Assembly (NCBI GenBank): GCA_910586255.1
Contig: CAJUHR010000003.1
Location: 1 to 64,000 of the forward strand
Direction: 5' to 3'
DNA length: 64,000 bases
DNA from: an uncultured Lachnospiraceae bacterium
Lineage (GTDB): Bacteria > Bacillota > Clostridia > Lachnospirales > Lachnospiraceae
The translations under genes and the position numbers were made by a program. Shown piece by piece: positions 24,519-33,554 of this stretch. The notes beneath the pieces were generated by a model. The model did not search any database. It saw only the letters and a list, made by a program, of their open reading frames with translations, and was not told where the DNA came from. Position 1 is the first letter of the stretch; every line of letters begins with the position of its first letter.

Positions 24519-25838
24519 ATGGATGAGACAATCATAAAAAAGGTGACGGCTTGTCAGGTGTTTTCCGGAAGGGGATATCCGGCAATCGAGGCAACCGTGG
24601 TGACGGACAGCGGAAAAAAGGGAACCGTGCAGTGTGTGTCCGGCCTTTCCGTGGGATCACACGAGGTAGCCTTTGCCTATGACGGAGGAAGTCAGTGGCG
24701 GGGAATGGGACTTCACACGGCAGTTCGGAATATTGAAGAAATCATAGGCCCAGCCATTGTGGGAATGGACGCGTCCAGGCAGACGGAGGTGGATCACAGG
24801 ATTCTTGGATTGTTCGGGGAGGATACGAAAGCCCGATTGGGGGGAAACGCGGTGGCGGCCGTGTCGGCGGCCGTGTTAAAGGCCGGGGCCGAGGCATTGG
24901 AGCTTCCGCTGTACCGGCACATTGGCGGGGTGGGAGCCGTCACGCTCCCCAACGCCTCCTACGGCTGTATCAGCGGAGGAATCCGATATGGCAACGGCAA
25001 AAAATCCGGAAGCAAACCTACCTATTCTTTTATCGGATATGGATTTGACAGCTTTTCGGAGGCCTCCTATGCCTTGTGGGAGATTTTCGGAGAGTGGGAG
25101 GCTTATGTGAACCGGAAATGGGGGCTTCGCTCCCAGGAGCCGTCTCCCTATTATACCTGCTGTGGATTTTTCAGCATTCCCTATGGTCTGGTTGAAAACG
25201 ATTTTGTTCTCTGGGATTCTCTTACGGAGATTATCGGAAGGCGCGGGTATGAGAACAAAGTGGGACTGCAGGTGGATTGCGCGGCGGATTGCTATTACAA
25301 AGAGGAGACCAGGACCTATCAGGGCCTGTTTGACAGGGAAGAGAGGACCAGGGATCAGCAGATTGACATGATCCTTAAAATGGCAAGAGATTATCCCTTT
25401 GTCATTATTGAGGATCCCTTAAATGAAAATGATTATGAAGGCCACGCCATTGTCACAGAGCAATCGGGGATTCAGATTGTGGGAGACGATCTGTTTGCCA
25501 CCAATCCGTCACGGGTTAAAGAAGGAATAGAAAAAGGGGCCTGCAACACGGTCCTTTTGAAGGTGAACCAGATCGGATCCATAACGGAATCTCTGGAAAT
25601 GATTCAGATTGCCTATGAGCATGGCTACGGAGTGATGCCCTGCTCCAGCAGAGGGGAAGGGCTGGATATCTGTGATTACAGTGTGGGGTTAAATGCGGGA
25701 ACCATACGGGAATCCTGTCTGGGAAGCCCCGGGACAAGATTTTTGGAAATTGAGGAGGAGCTGGGAGCCATGGCCCGGTATGCCGGGAAAAAGGGGCTAA
25801 AGGGCAGACGATTTAGGCAGCAGGAGGATCAGGGATGA
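24519..25838 (+). CDS. Divergent enolase-like protein 1 (catalytic Lys kept)
   Basis: A 439-aa homologue of enolase, far from the glycolytic enzyme. Kept positions include the Mg2+ ligand regions VDCAADCYYK (in place of DVAASEF), VIIEDPLNENDY and IQIVGDDLFATNP, and the loop LLKVNQIGS with the catalytic Lys (yeast Lys345). The SHRSGET loop is replaced by PCSSRGEGLD, and the substrate-binding SGASTG loop by GLSVGSHEV. Both changes touch the phosphate/carboxylate pocket, so the substrate is probably not 2-phosphoglycerate. A dehydratase for a small hydroxy or sugar acid fits the operon. It overlaps its paralogue by 4 bp. Confidence 0.85.
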   Translation: MDETIIKKVTACQVFSGRGYPAIEATVVTDSGKKGTVQCVSGLSVGSHEVAFAYDGGSQWRGMGLHTAVRNIEEIIGPAIVGMDASRQTEVDHRILGLFGEDTKARLGGNAVAAVSAAVLKAGAEALELPLYRHIGGVGAVTLPNASYGCISGGIRYGNGKKSGSKPTYSFIGYGFDSFSEASYALWEIFGEWEAYVNRKWGLRSQEPSPYYTCCGFFSIPYGLVENDFVLWDSLTEIIGRRGYENKVGLQVDCAADCYYKEETRTYQGLFDREERTRDQQIDMILKMARDYPFVIIEDPLNENDYEGHAIVTEQSGIQIVGDDLFATNPSRVKEGIEKGACNTVLLKVNQIGSITESLEMIQIAYEHGYGVMPCSSRGEGLDICDYSVGLNAGTIRESCLGSPGTRFLEIEEELGAMARYAGKKGLKGRRFRQQEDQG

Positions 25839-27124
25839 GCAGAGTGCAGATCAAGAGGGTTCAGGCCAGGGAGGTGTACTGGGACCGCATGAAGGCGGCG
25901 GTTATGGTGACAGTTACCACAGAGGGCGGAGCGGTGGGAAAGGCAGTCTGGTCTCCGGGACTTTCTGTCGGTACTCATGAGCCCCTGCCGCTGTATGATA
26001 AGTGCTCCCGGTTCGGCGGGTTCGGGCTGAAAGGGGTGGCGGATTATATTAACAGGGAGACAGGAAAAAGGCTGGTTGGTCTGGATGTCCGGCAGCAGGC
26101 AGGAATCGATGGAATTTTGGCGGACGAGTATGGCAGGGAGCCCGGGATAGCCGGCCTTGCTCCTTTGTCCTCGGCGGTTCTCGATGCGGCGGCCAGGGAG
26201 GTGGGGATTTCCCTGTACCGCTATGTGGGAGGGGAGCGGGCCTTTGTGATGCCGGTTCCGGCAGCGCTTGTGGCCACCGGCAGCAACCGATACGGATTTG
26301 AGAGGGGGATCGGCTACAAGCCCACCTATTCCATGCTGGCTTATGGATTTGATACCTACCGGGAGGCATCGGAGGCTTTGTGGAACACCTATATGAACTG
26401 GTATGATTTTATGAGAGAAAGGCTTTCCGTCAAGATGCAGCCCATTGCAGGGATGGCGATTCCGCCGGGCAAGGTAAAGGATGATTTTCAGCTTTGGGAG
26501 ATGATGGCGGAGGTAATCGACCGGTCGGGGTATCATGGACGGATCGGCCTTCAGGCGGATATGGCAGCCAACTGTTTTTATAACCGGAGCACAAAGCGAT
26601 ATGAAGGCTTATTTTCCCGGGAGGAAAAGAACCGGGAGGAGATGATTGAAATTGTTCTTAAAATGGCCAGGGAGTATCCCTTTGTCTCCGTGGAGGATCC
26701 TCTGATGGAGGATGATTTTGAAGGATTTGCGAAAATTGCGGAAAAATCAGGGATTCAGATCATTGGGGACGATCTGGTGGCAGGCAGAATGGACAGGCTG
26801 AAGCTGGCGGCGGAGAAGAAGGCCTGCAATTGCATACGCCTGGCAGTGGGACAGGTGGGAACCTTTTCCCAGGCGATAAGGCTTGCGTTTTTTGCCAGGG
26901 AAAACAATATGGGAATCAGCGTCTGCGGAGAGCGGGGAGACGGGATCCGTGCCTGTGACTACGCGGTGGGACTAAGCGGGGGCACTGCAAGGGAGTACGG
27001 CATGTGCTATTCAGGAAACAGACTGTCGGAGATAGAAAGGGAGATCGGTCCCCGCGTGAAATTTTACGGGAGAGAAGGACTCAAGGGAACTTGCTTTTCC
27101 GGCATCGTCAGGGAGGCGCTATGA
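25835..27124 (+). CDS. Divergent enolase-like protein 2 (catalytic Lys lost)
   Basis: A 429-aa paralogue of the gene before it, with matching blocks: GLSVGTHEPLP, GYKPTYSMLAYGFDTYREAS, LQADMAANCFYN, VSVEDPLMEDDFEG, IQIIGDDLVAG and VGLSGGTARE. The segment equal to LLKVNQIG reads IRLAVGQVG, so the lysine that acts as base in enolase is replaced by Leu. It may be the non-catalytic half of a heteromer with protein 1, or an enzyme with another mechanism. ATGA overlaps at both ends suggest tight co-expression with protein 1 and glycerate kinase. Confidence 0.83.
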   Translation: MSRVQIKRVQAREVYWDRMKAAVMVTVTTEGGAVGKAVWSPGLSVGTHEPLPLYDKCSRFGGFGLKGVADYINRETGKRLVGLDVRQQAGIDGILADEYGREPGIAGLAPLSSAVLDAAAREVGISLYRYVGGERAFVMPVPAALVATGSNRYGFERGIGYKPTYSMLAYGFDTYREASEALWNTYMNWYDFMRERLSVKMQPIAGMAIPPGKVKDDFQLWEMMAEVIDRSGYHGRIGLQADMAANCFYNRSTKRYEGLFSREEKNREEMIEIVLKMAREYPFVSVEDPLMEDDFEGFAKIAEKSGIQIIGDDLVAGRMDRLKLAAEKKACNCIRLAVGQVGTFSQAIRLAFFARENNMGISVCGERGDGIRACDYAVGLSGGTAREYGMCYSGNRLSEIEREIGPRVKFYGREGLKGTCFSGIVREAL

Positions 27125-28680
27125 GAATAAAGAACAAAGCACGTTTGCAGTCCCACGGAAACAAAAAAGGGCGGAGGCAGATTCTGGAAATACTGGAGGC
27201 CGGCATGGAGGCCGCGGACCCTTACTACAATACTCTTTCCTTGATAAGTCTGGAAAATGACCGGTTTCTGCACGTGGGAAAAAGGGAGTTTGTGCCTGCC
27301 GGTTCGCCAAAGACAGAAGAGGAATGTTATGAGCTGGGAAAGGACGTTGAGAGGATCTTTGTCTTCGGGGCAGGAAAGGGGATTCACCGGATTGCCGAGG
27401 CCATTGAGGAGCGTTTGGGAAAGCATCTGACAGGGGGGATGGTGATCTTAAAACACGGAGACGAGCACAGACTTGGCAAGGTGAGCGTGGTGTTTGGAAG
27501 CCATCCGGTTCCGGATCAAAGCTGTGTGGATTCCAGCAGAAGGCTGGCAGGAGAAATTCGCCGCTTAAGGCTGACAAAGCGGGACCTGGTTTTTACCATT
27601 ATAGGAAACGGAAGCTCCTCTCTCATGACTCTTCCCCGGGAGGGAATGTCTGTGGAGGATGTGAGGGAGGTTACCCGGATTCTTCAGATTGAGAAGGGAC
27701 TGGCAACACCGGAGCTTAATATGGTTCGCAATCAGTTAGACCAGCTTAAAGGAGGAGGAATCACCAGGCTGCTCCAGCCGGCCAGCCTGGTTCACTTAAT
27801 TCCCATAGACCTTGATGAGCCCAATGCTCTGGGGGGTGTGGGCTATGACGGACTGATGAAGAACAATTTTTGGCTACACACATTGCCGGATTGCAGCTCG
27901 CCGGAAAAGGCCATGGAAATTATAGAGAGGTATCAGGTTAGGGAGAAGCTTCCCGGGACGGTGACGGAATTTCTTTTGAAAACGCAGGGAAAAAATAATG
28001 TTTTGACGGAAAAGGAATTTTCCCGGTACAACTGCCGTATTTTTGGAATTATGCCTGATGGGGCCAGCTTTTTGCCAAAGGCAATGGAAAAGGCAAGAAA
28101 GCTGGGATATTCGCCCTATCTGCTGACGAAAAGGACCTTTGTGGAGGCAAAAACAGCCGGGCAGCTGGCGGCCAGAATCGCGGTGAATGTAGAGCGGGAG
28201 GGACAGCCCTTTAAGGCGCCCTGTGCCCTTTTTATGACCGGGGAGCTGACGGTGGCTGTAAACGGGGAGACTGGAATAGGGGGAAGAAATCAGGAGTTTG
28301 CTCTGAGCGGCGCGGAGATTATAGCAGGCAGTCCTCATATTGTTATTGCAGCGGCAGACACGGACGGAACCGATGGCCCAGGAGGCTGCTTTGACGAGGA
28401 GGCCTGGGAGCTGGGCTGTAAAAACCTTACAGGAGGCATTGTTGACGGGGATACGGCCAAGGAGGCCCGGGAGCGGGGAATCTGTTTAAAGGATGCCCTT
28501 GCAAGACACAATACCTCAGGGCCTTTGTGGAAGCTGGACAGCGGCATCTGGGCCACTCAGAATATCAGTATTCAGGATTTGATTGTGCTGCTGATTATGG
28601 ACGGGAACACGGGTGAGCACAAAGTGCGGAGCAATCCGGTTTCAGAGGGGTCAAAAGACCTTTTGCCCCCAACATCATGA
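27121..28680 (+). CDS. Glycerate 2-kinase (DUF4147/MOFRL family)
   Basis: A 519-aa protein. The N-terminal DUF4147 part has FVFGAGKGIHRIAEAIE, GSHPVPDQSC and FTIIGNGSSSLMTLP, and the C-terminal MOFRL part has GELTVAV, GIGGRNQEFAL and AADTDGTDGPGG. Such kinases phosphorylate D-glycerate to 2-phosphoglycerate and end many sugar-acid routes, so this gene links the operon to glycolysis. A start at 27121 (GGAGG 5 nt upstream, ATGA overlap with the gene before) replaces a longer frame from 27004. Somewhat longer than the usual 420-450 aa, mainly in the N-terminal part. Confidence 0.92.
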   Translation: MRIKNKARLQSHGNKKGRRQILEILEAGMEAADPYYNTLSLISLENDRFLHVGKREFVPAGSPKTEEECYELGKDVERIFVFGAGKGIHRIAEAIEERLGKHLTGGMVILKHGDEHRLGKVSVVFGSHPVPDQSCVDSSRRLAGEIRRLRLTKRDLVFTIIGNGSSSLMTLPREGMSVEDVREVTRILQIEKGLATPELNMVRNQLDQLKGGGITRLLQPASLVHLIPIDLDEPNALGGVGYDGLMKNNFWLHTLPDCSSPEKAMEIIERYQVREKLPGTVTEFLLKTQGKNNVLTEKEFSRYNCRIFGIMPDGASFLPKAMEKARKLGYSPYLLTKRTFVEAKTAGQLAARIAVNVEREGQPFKAPCALFMTGELTVAVNGETGIGGRNQEFALSGAEIIAGSPHIVIAAADTDGTDGPGGCFDEEAWELGCKNLTGGIVDGDTAKEARERGICLKDALARHNTSGPLWKLDSGIWATQNISIQDLIVLLIMDGNTGEHKVRSNPVSEGSKDLLPPTS

Positions 28681-28812
28681 CATTGGGTGTGAATAATAAC
28701 CCTGGCGGAAATTTCGGTTTAAAACTGGACTTTTGGGGGAGAGTGGCTTATACTTATCTGGTAGAATCTGGCAAATTGCGGTCATTATAAAAAGTGACAA
28801 GATGGTGAATAT

Positions 28813-29475
28813 ATGATACAGAAAAAGTACAGAACAAAACGGGACATGATATTTGCCTCCCTGAAAGCAGAGATTTTGTCAGGAGAGCAAAAGCCTAGGG
28901 CAAGGCTCCTTATCTCGGAGGTGGCGTTCCGGTATCAGGTAAGCGAGATACCTGTGAGGGAGGCCCTTCAGGCATTGGTGCAGGAGGGACTGGTAAATTC
29001 TACCGGGGCAGGATTTGAGATTACGCCTTTGTCCAAACAGGACATAAAGGAGATCTGGCAGATCCGTATATCCCTGGAATGTCTGGCCTCCCGTCTTGCG
29101 GTACAAAATATTTCCAACAAGCAGATTGATATGCTGGAGGAGATGATTGACCAGGCAGGACCTTATGTGGAGGCGGGGAATCTGGATGCCTACTGGAAGG
29201 AAAACAGGAGGTTCCATTTGAAAATATATGAGCTGGGGGAGAACAGCCGCCTGCTTCATATGCTGAATGATCTGTATGATTTTTCCCGCAGATATCCTTC
29301 CTGGTATACGAAAAAGGAGGAGCTGGAAAATTCAGTCAGGGAGCACAGAGAGATTCTGGAGGCTTTCCGCAAGCGGGATGAGCAGCTGGTGGTGGATCTG
29401 ATCGGTAAGCATACCATGGATTCCTATCAGCATGTGCTTAAGAGGATGGATGAGCAGAAAATATATGATTCGTAA
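28813..29475 (+). CDS. GntR-family regulator with FCD domain
   Basis: A 220-aa regulator: winged helix at about 5-72 (ILSGEQKPRARLLISEVAFR, VREALQALVQEGLV), then an all-helical FCD ligand domain with the metal-site histidines expected in the FRFH-like segment (RRFHLKIYELGEN), HREILEAF and KHTMDSYQHV. FadR-type FCD proteins sense organic acids and usually control adjoining uptake and dehydratase genes. It lies 132 bp after glycerate kinase and probably controls this operon, perhaps at the AAAATATATTTT pair at 18048-18079. Confidence 0.9.
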   Translation: MIQKKYRTKRDMIFASLKAEILSGEQKPRARLLISEVAFRYQVSEIPVREALQALVQEGLVNSTGAGFEITPLSKQDIKEIWQIRISLECLASRLAVQNISNKQIDMLEEMIDQAGPYVEAGNLDAYWKENRRFHLKIYELGENSRLLHMLNDLYDFSRRYPSWYTKKEELENSVREHREILEAFRKRDEQLVVDLIGKHTMDSYQHVLKRMDEQKIYDS

Positions 29476-29491
29476 AGGAAAAAATAACGGG

Positions 29492-29526
29492 GCACATTGG
29501 TCTTTCAGGGGGCCGATGTGCTTTTT
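29492..29526 (+). terminator. Terminator after the GntR gene
   Basis: GCACATTGG and CCGATGTGC pair around a G-rich loop and are followed by a TTTTT run. Confidence 0.8.
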
Positions 29527-29721
29527 AATGGAATGGGGATGCTCCCCGTGAACAGTAATAATAGTAAAACAAAAACAGAAAATTTGTGAAATTTAGGAAG
29601 ATAATTTTTTGAAAAGTATGGTATACTTGTTGTAATTACAAAAATAGATATAGAATCGCCGTGGGGAGTTGCGTTTTGGAGTGATACTGCGGCAGTGAAT
29701 ATGCGGAAAGAGGATAACAAA

Positions 29722-30642
29722 ATGAATTTGAACTTTAAACCGATACAGGCAGACGATCTTGAGAAGCTGATGCCTTTTTTCTGTCAGAGGCCCAACAAGA
29801 CCTGTGACAGTGTGGCTCTGGACAGCTTTTTGTGGAGGGATTATTATAATGTCCAGTTTGCCGTCAGTGACGGGAAGGCTGTTCAGTGGCTGATGGAGGA
29901 GGAGGGAGTGAAGCACAGCGCCATGCCCATGTGTGAGGAACAGGATCTTCCCTATTATTTTTATGAGATGGTGGATTATTTTAATCAGGTTCTTCATATC
30001 CCCTTTAAGATATATCTGGCGGATGAGGAGGCTGTGGAGTATTTAAAGCTTAAGGAGTCACCGGATTTTGAGGTGATTGAGCAGGAGGATTTGAAGGATT
30101 ATCTGTATGACGGAGATGCCATGCGGGCCTTATCCGGAAGAAAGCTTCACAAGAAGAAAAACCACCTCAATGCGTTTTTGAAGGAGTATGAGGGGAGATA
30201 TGAGTATCGGCGGCTTAGCTGCGGGGACAGAGGCGAGGTGTGGAGCTTTTTGGACACTTGGCGGGAGGAAAAGGGTGAGGTGGTGGAGAGCCATCTGGAC
30301 TATGAGGTGGAAGGGATTCATGCAATCCTTAATCATTGCTGCCAGCTTCAGGTGCGGATGTCGGGCGTGTATATTGACGGAAGGCTGCAGGCGTTTACTA
30401 TCGGAAGCTATAATCCCTTTGAGAAGATGGCGGTGATCCATATTGAAAAGGCCAATGCGGAGATTCGGGGACTTTATCAGTTTATTAATCAGCAGTTTTT
30501 GATTCATGAGTTTCCGGAGGCAGTGATTATTAACCGGGAGGATGATCTGGGGCAGGAGGGACTGAGAAAGGCAAAAATGTCCTACAACCCTTCCGGATTT
30601 GCCAGGAAATATCTGGTTTTACAGAGAAATTTTAAGGGATAG
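29722..30642 (+). CDS. DUF2156 domain protein
   Basis: A 306-aa soluble protein of the DUF2156 family, distant kin of the acyltransferase domain of MprF and FemX-like enzymes (double GNAT fold). LHKKKNHLNAFLKEYEGRYEYR and GRLQAFTIGSYNPFEKMAVIHIEKA are characteristic. Its substrate is unknown; lipid or peptide aminoacylation is possible. The start at 29722 (AGAGG upstream) is chosen over a GTG at 29695. The following acetyltransferase gene starts 55 bp later, so the two GNAT-like genes may be one operon. Confidence 0.85.
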   Translation: MNLNFKPIQADDLEKLMPFFCQRPNKTCDSVALDSFLWRDYYNVQFAVSDGKAVQWLMEEEGVKHSAMPMCEEQDLPYYFYEMVDYFNQVLHIPFKIYLADEEAVEYLKLKESPDFEVIEQEDLKDYLYDGDAMRALSGRKLHKKKNHLNAFLKEYEGRYEYRRLSCGDRGEVWSFLDTWREEKGEVVESHLDYEVEGIHAILNHCCQLQVRMSGVYIDGRLQAFTIGSYNPFEKMAVIHIEKANAEIRGLYQFINQQFLIHEFPEAVIINREDDLGQEGLRKAKMSYNPSGFARKYLVLQRNFKG

Positions 30643-30697
30643 GATATTATCCTTGGCTGCGGAGGAATTTGCGGCGGGAAAGGACAGAGGCAGATAT

Positions 30698-31963
30698 ATG
30701 ATACGGTATCTGAATGACAGGGAAAAGCAGAGCTTAAGAGAGCTGTGGGAGGAAGCATTTCCGGAGGATTCCAGGGAATTTGGCGATTATTATTTTAAAG
30801 AGAAGGTGGGGGATAACCGGATTCTTGCGCTGATCGGGGAGAAACCGGAGGGAGAAGATAAGGAGCCTGGACCAAGGGAATCCCATCAGGAGAGGGCGGA
30901 TGCCATGATCCATCTGAACCCTTATAGGCTTATGGTGAGAGGCCGTTGCTGGCAGGCAGATTACCTGGTGGGTGTGGCTACCCGCAGGGACAAGCGGCAC
31001 AGAGGATATATGCGTTGTCTTCTGCTGCGGATGATGAAGGATTTGAGACAGGAACAGATGCCGTTTTGCTTTTTGATGCCAGCGGACGAGGCTATTTATA
31101 AGCCCTTTGGGTTTACCTATATTTATAATCAGGAGAGGTTTGTCCGGGGGGCGGGCTGGGAGAGATTGGACGGCCGGCGTCAGCTGGCTGGCCGGGAGCT
31201 GCCAGCTGGCTGGCAGCAGGAGAAGGAGCTGCAGGCGGCGGAGGTGGGAGCCGGGCGGGAGAAAGTGACGGGGGCGGTAGAGGAGGAAGCCGGGCGGAGC
31301 CGGCAACCAGTGGCGATGATTCCCGGAGAGGCTTCCTCCGAATATCAGGACAGGCTGCAGGCCGTGGCTGAGTGGATGAACCGGTGGTTAGAGAAGCACT
31401 ATCAGGTCTATGCAAGAAGGGATAGAGAGTACCTTGAACGGCTGGTGAAGGAGATCATAAGTGAGGATGGTACCTTGGATATTCTCTTTTGCGGCAATCA
31501 GATCGCGGCTGTGGAGAGCTGGTGGGGACGGGGAGAAAGAGAACAGCGGCTTCTTTACGGAGAGGAGCCTTATGTGGAGCGGATTCCCGGGGAGGAGAAA
31601 CCGGCAATCATGGCTCGGATTATTTCGCCGGAGGCCTTTGTGCCGGTGATTCATCTGAGAGAACAGGCAGGGGGGCAGGAGGACTGCACCATTCCTTTGT
31701 ATATTCAGGATCCGCTGATTGAGGAAAACGAGGGCCGGTGGATGTGGCATCTTAACAGGGAGACCTCCTGGCTGGAAAGACAGGAGGAAGAGGAATTGTC
31801 CGAGCAATATAAGACAGATATAAGCCGGATTATGCCCCGTCTTACGCTGACTATCGATCAGATGACAGCATGGCTGTTTGGCTATCATACGCCTCGGGAG
31901 GCAGAAGGATATGATGAGCTGATAGAGACATTGCATGGGGTGTTTCTGGACGAGGTGGTATAG
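30698..31963 (+). CDS. GNAT acetyltransferase, Eis-like
   Basis: A 421-aa protein. The N-terminal GNAT domain has the acetyl-CoA loop in ATRRDKRHRGYMRCLL and the block FLMPADEAIYKPFGFTYIYN, typical of Eis-like enzymes. A charged low-complexity stretch (about 165-215, rich in Gly, Glu, Ala and Arg) separates it from the rest; the C-terminal part (LTIDQMTAWLFGYHTP) matches the end region of Eis-type proteins. Eis acetylates amines such as aminoglycosides, but the substrate here is open. AGAGG lies 7 nt upstream of 30698; an earlier frame start at 30599 overlaps the previous gene. Confidence 0.82.
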   Translation: MIRYLNDREKQSLRELWEEAFPEDSREFGDYYFKEKVGDNRILALIGEKPEGEDKEPGPRESHQERADAMIHLNPYRLMVRGRCWQADYLVGVATRRDKRHRGYMRCLLLRMMKDLRQEQMPFCFLMPADEAIYKPFGFTYIYNQERFVRGAGWERLDGRRQLAGRELPAGWQQEKELQAAEVGAGREKVTGAVEEEAGRSRQPVAMIPGEASSEYQDRLQAVAEWMNRWLEKHYQVYARRDREYLERLVKEIISEDGTLDILFCGNQIAAVESWWGRGEREQRLLYGEEPYVERIPGEEKPAIMARIISPEAFVPVIHLREQAGGQEDCTIPLYIQDPLIEENEGRWMWHLNRETSWLERQEEEELSEQYKTDISRIMPRLTLTIDQMTAWLFGYHTPREAEGYDELIETLHGVFLDEVV

Positions 31964-32036
31964 GCCGGCAGGAATGATGTATGGGCGGCAGCGGCGGAAA
32001 GCGGCCCTCGCAAAAACATAATGAGGAGGAGAAGAA

Positions 32037-32759
32037 ATGGGAGAAGTGGAGCAATTAAAGCGGTGGGTGAAGGAGAGCGATAATATTGTTTTTTTTGGCG
32101 GGGCAGGAGTGTCCACGGAGAGCGGCATACCGGATTTCAGAAGTGTGGACGGACTGTACAACCAGCAGTATGACTATCCGCCGGAGACTATTATCAGTCA
32201 CAGCTTTTATAAAGCAAATCCGGAGGAATTTTACAGATTCTATAAGGACCGGATGCTGTTTACAGACGCAAAGCCTAATATGGCCCATCAGGTTTTGGCA
32301 AAGCTGGAGGGGCAGGGAAAGCTGCGGGCAGTGATTACCCAGAATATTGACGGGCTTCATCAGGCGGCGGGAAGCAAAGAGGTTATGGAACTACACGGCT
32401 CCGTTCACAGGAATTACTGTACCCGCTGCGGGAAGTTCTACGGGTTGGAGGATATTTTGTCCATGGACGGAGTGCCCCGGTGCGCGTGCGGAGGGATCAT
32501 CAAACCGGATGTGGTTCTCTATGAGGAGGGGCTGGATGAAGGCATTTTGCAGAAGTCAGTGTCCTATATCCGCCATGCTGATATGCTGATTATCGGCGGG
32601 ACTTCCATGGTGGTGTATCCGGCAGCGGGGCTTGTGAATTATTACAATGGTAATAAGCTGGTGGTGATCAACAAATCCGTGACGCCCATGGACGGCCAGG
32701 CAGACCTGGTAATTACCGGAAAGATCGGAGAGGTATTCTCACAGCTGATGGAAGTGTAG
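32037..32759 (+). CDS. cobB: NAD-dependent protein deacylase (sirtuin)
   Basis: A 240-aa Sir2 enzyme that removes acyl groups from lysine using NAD+. GGAGVSTESGIPDFRS binds NAD, TQNIDGLHQAAG and ELHGSVH hold the catalytic Asn, Asp and His, and a zinc site is formed by CTRC and CACGG. Class M/CobB-like length. AGGAGGAG lies just before the ATG. It precedes a DUF951 gene by 14 bp. Confidence 0.95.
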   Translation: MGEVEQLKRWVKESDNIVFFGGAGVSTESGIPDFRSVDGLYNQQYDYPPETIISHSFYKANPEEFYRFYKDRMLFTDAKPNMAHQVLAKLEGQGKLRAVITQNIDGLHQAAGSKEVMELHGSVHRNYCTRCGKFYGLEDILSMDGVPRCACGGIIKPDVVLYEEGLDEGILQKSVSYIRHADMLIIGGTSMVVYPAAGLVNYYNGNKLVVINKSVTPMDGQADLVITGKIGEVFSQLMEV

Positions 32760-32773
32760 GGGGAGAAAAGGGT

Positions 32774-32974
32774 ATGGACGCGAGATGGAATTACGAGGTG
32801 GGGGATGTGGTCAAGCTGAAAAAGCCCCATCCGTGCGGGAGCCATGAGTGGGAGATCTTGCGGGTAGGCGCGGATTTCCGGTTAAAGTGTGTGGGCTGCG
32901 GCCGTCAGGTGATGGTGGAGCGGAGGATGGTGGAGAAGAACGCCAGGGCGCTGACAAAAATGCAGAAGCAGTAA
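32774..32974 (+). CDS. DUF951 protein
   Basis: A 66-aa protein of the DUF951 family: YEVGDVVKLKKPHPCGSHEWEI, then FRLKCVGCGRQVMVERR. Conserved Cys residues hint at metal or nucleic-acid binding, and the family is widespread in Firmicutes, often near replication or translation genes. Function unknown. It follows cobB closely. Confidence 0.9.
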   Translation: MDARWNYEVGDVVKLKKPHPCGSHEWEILRVGADFRLKCVGCGRQVMVERRMVEKNARALTKMQKQ

Positions 32975-33044
32975 CAGATTCGGCCACAGATTCTGAAAGC
33001 ACAGATTTTGAAACGGAAGAAACGGAAGAAATATAAGAAAAGGA

Positions 33045-33073
33045 TTGACGCTCTTTCTTCGATATGATATAGT
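33045..33073 (+). promoter_or_regulatory. Promoter of the rpmG-secE-nusG-rplKA cluster
   Basis: TTGACG (33045-33050), a 17-nt spacer and TATAGT (33068-33073). The leader then contains a hairpin, GGTCTTTTTTT/AAAAAAAGACC at 33097-33125, before the rpmG ribosome site. Confidence 0.8.
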
Positions 33074-33159
33074 AGAATGGCGAATGGAAGAGCTTAGGTC
33101 TTTTTTTTATGCTCAAAAAAAGACCGTGAACAAACAAAATCTGAGTGGAGGTGGAAGTT

Positions 33160-33309
33160 GTGCGCACGAGAATCACACTGGCATGCACAGAATGCAAGCA
33201 GCGGAATTACAACATGACGAAGGATAAGAAAACCCATCCGGACCGCATGGAAACCAAGAAGTATTGCAGATTCTGCAAGACACATACCCTGCATAAGGAA
33301 ACCAAGTAA
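33160..33309 (+). CDS. rpmG: Ribosomal protein L33
   Basis: A 49-aa L33 with a GTG start, VRTRITLACTECKQRNYN, and KKYCRFCKTHTLHKETK. Two CxxC pairs make it the zinc-binding (C+) type. GGAGG lies 8 nt before the GTG. It stands before secE and nusG, the standard order in Clostridia. Confidence 0.95.
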   Translation: MRTRITLACTECKQRNYNMTKDKKTHPDRMETKKYCRFCKTHTLHKETK

Positions 33310-33321
33310 GGAGTGTGAACG

Positions 33322-33549
33322 ATGGCAGAGACTACAAATACTGCAAAGGCCCCCAAAGTTCCCAAGGCGAGCTTTGTGAAGGGTCTGAAGGCTGAGTTCA
33401 AGAAGATCGTCTGGCCTGACCAGGAGACGGTTGCCAAGCAGAGCGCTGCGGTAGTGGTAATCACCGTATTGCTGGGCGCGGTTATCGCAATTCTGGACTA
33501 TGTGATTAAAAACGGTCTCAACATTATTTTGTTTCTAGGACAAGGGTGA
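33322..33549 (+). CDS. secE: Preprotein translocase subunit SecE
   Basis: 75 aa with one membrane helix at about 45-65 (AAVVVITVLLGAVIAILDYV) and the conserved FVKGLKAEFKKIVWPDQETV just before it. It is the short Gram-positive form, clamping SecY. AAGGAG precedes the ATG. Its stop lies 5 bp before the nusG start. Confidence 0.95.
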   Translation: MAETTNTAKAPKVPKASFVKGLKAEFKKIVWPDQETVAKQSAAVVVITVLLGAVIAILDYVIKNGLNIILFLGQG

Positions 33550-33554
33550 TTTTT

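Noticed and set aside
25829..26536. 235-codon minus-strand ORF
   Set aside because: Antisense shadow of the second enolase-like gene, caused by biased third positions.
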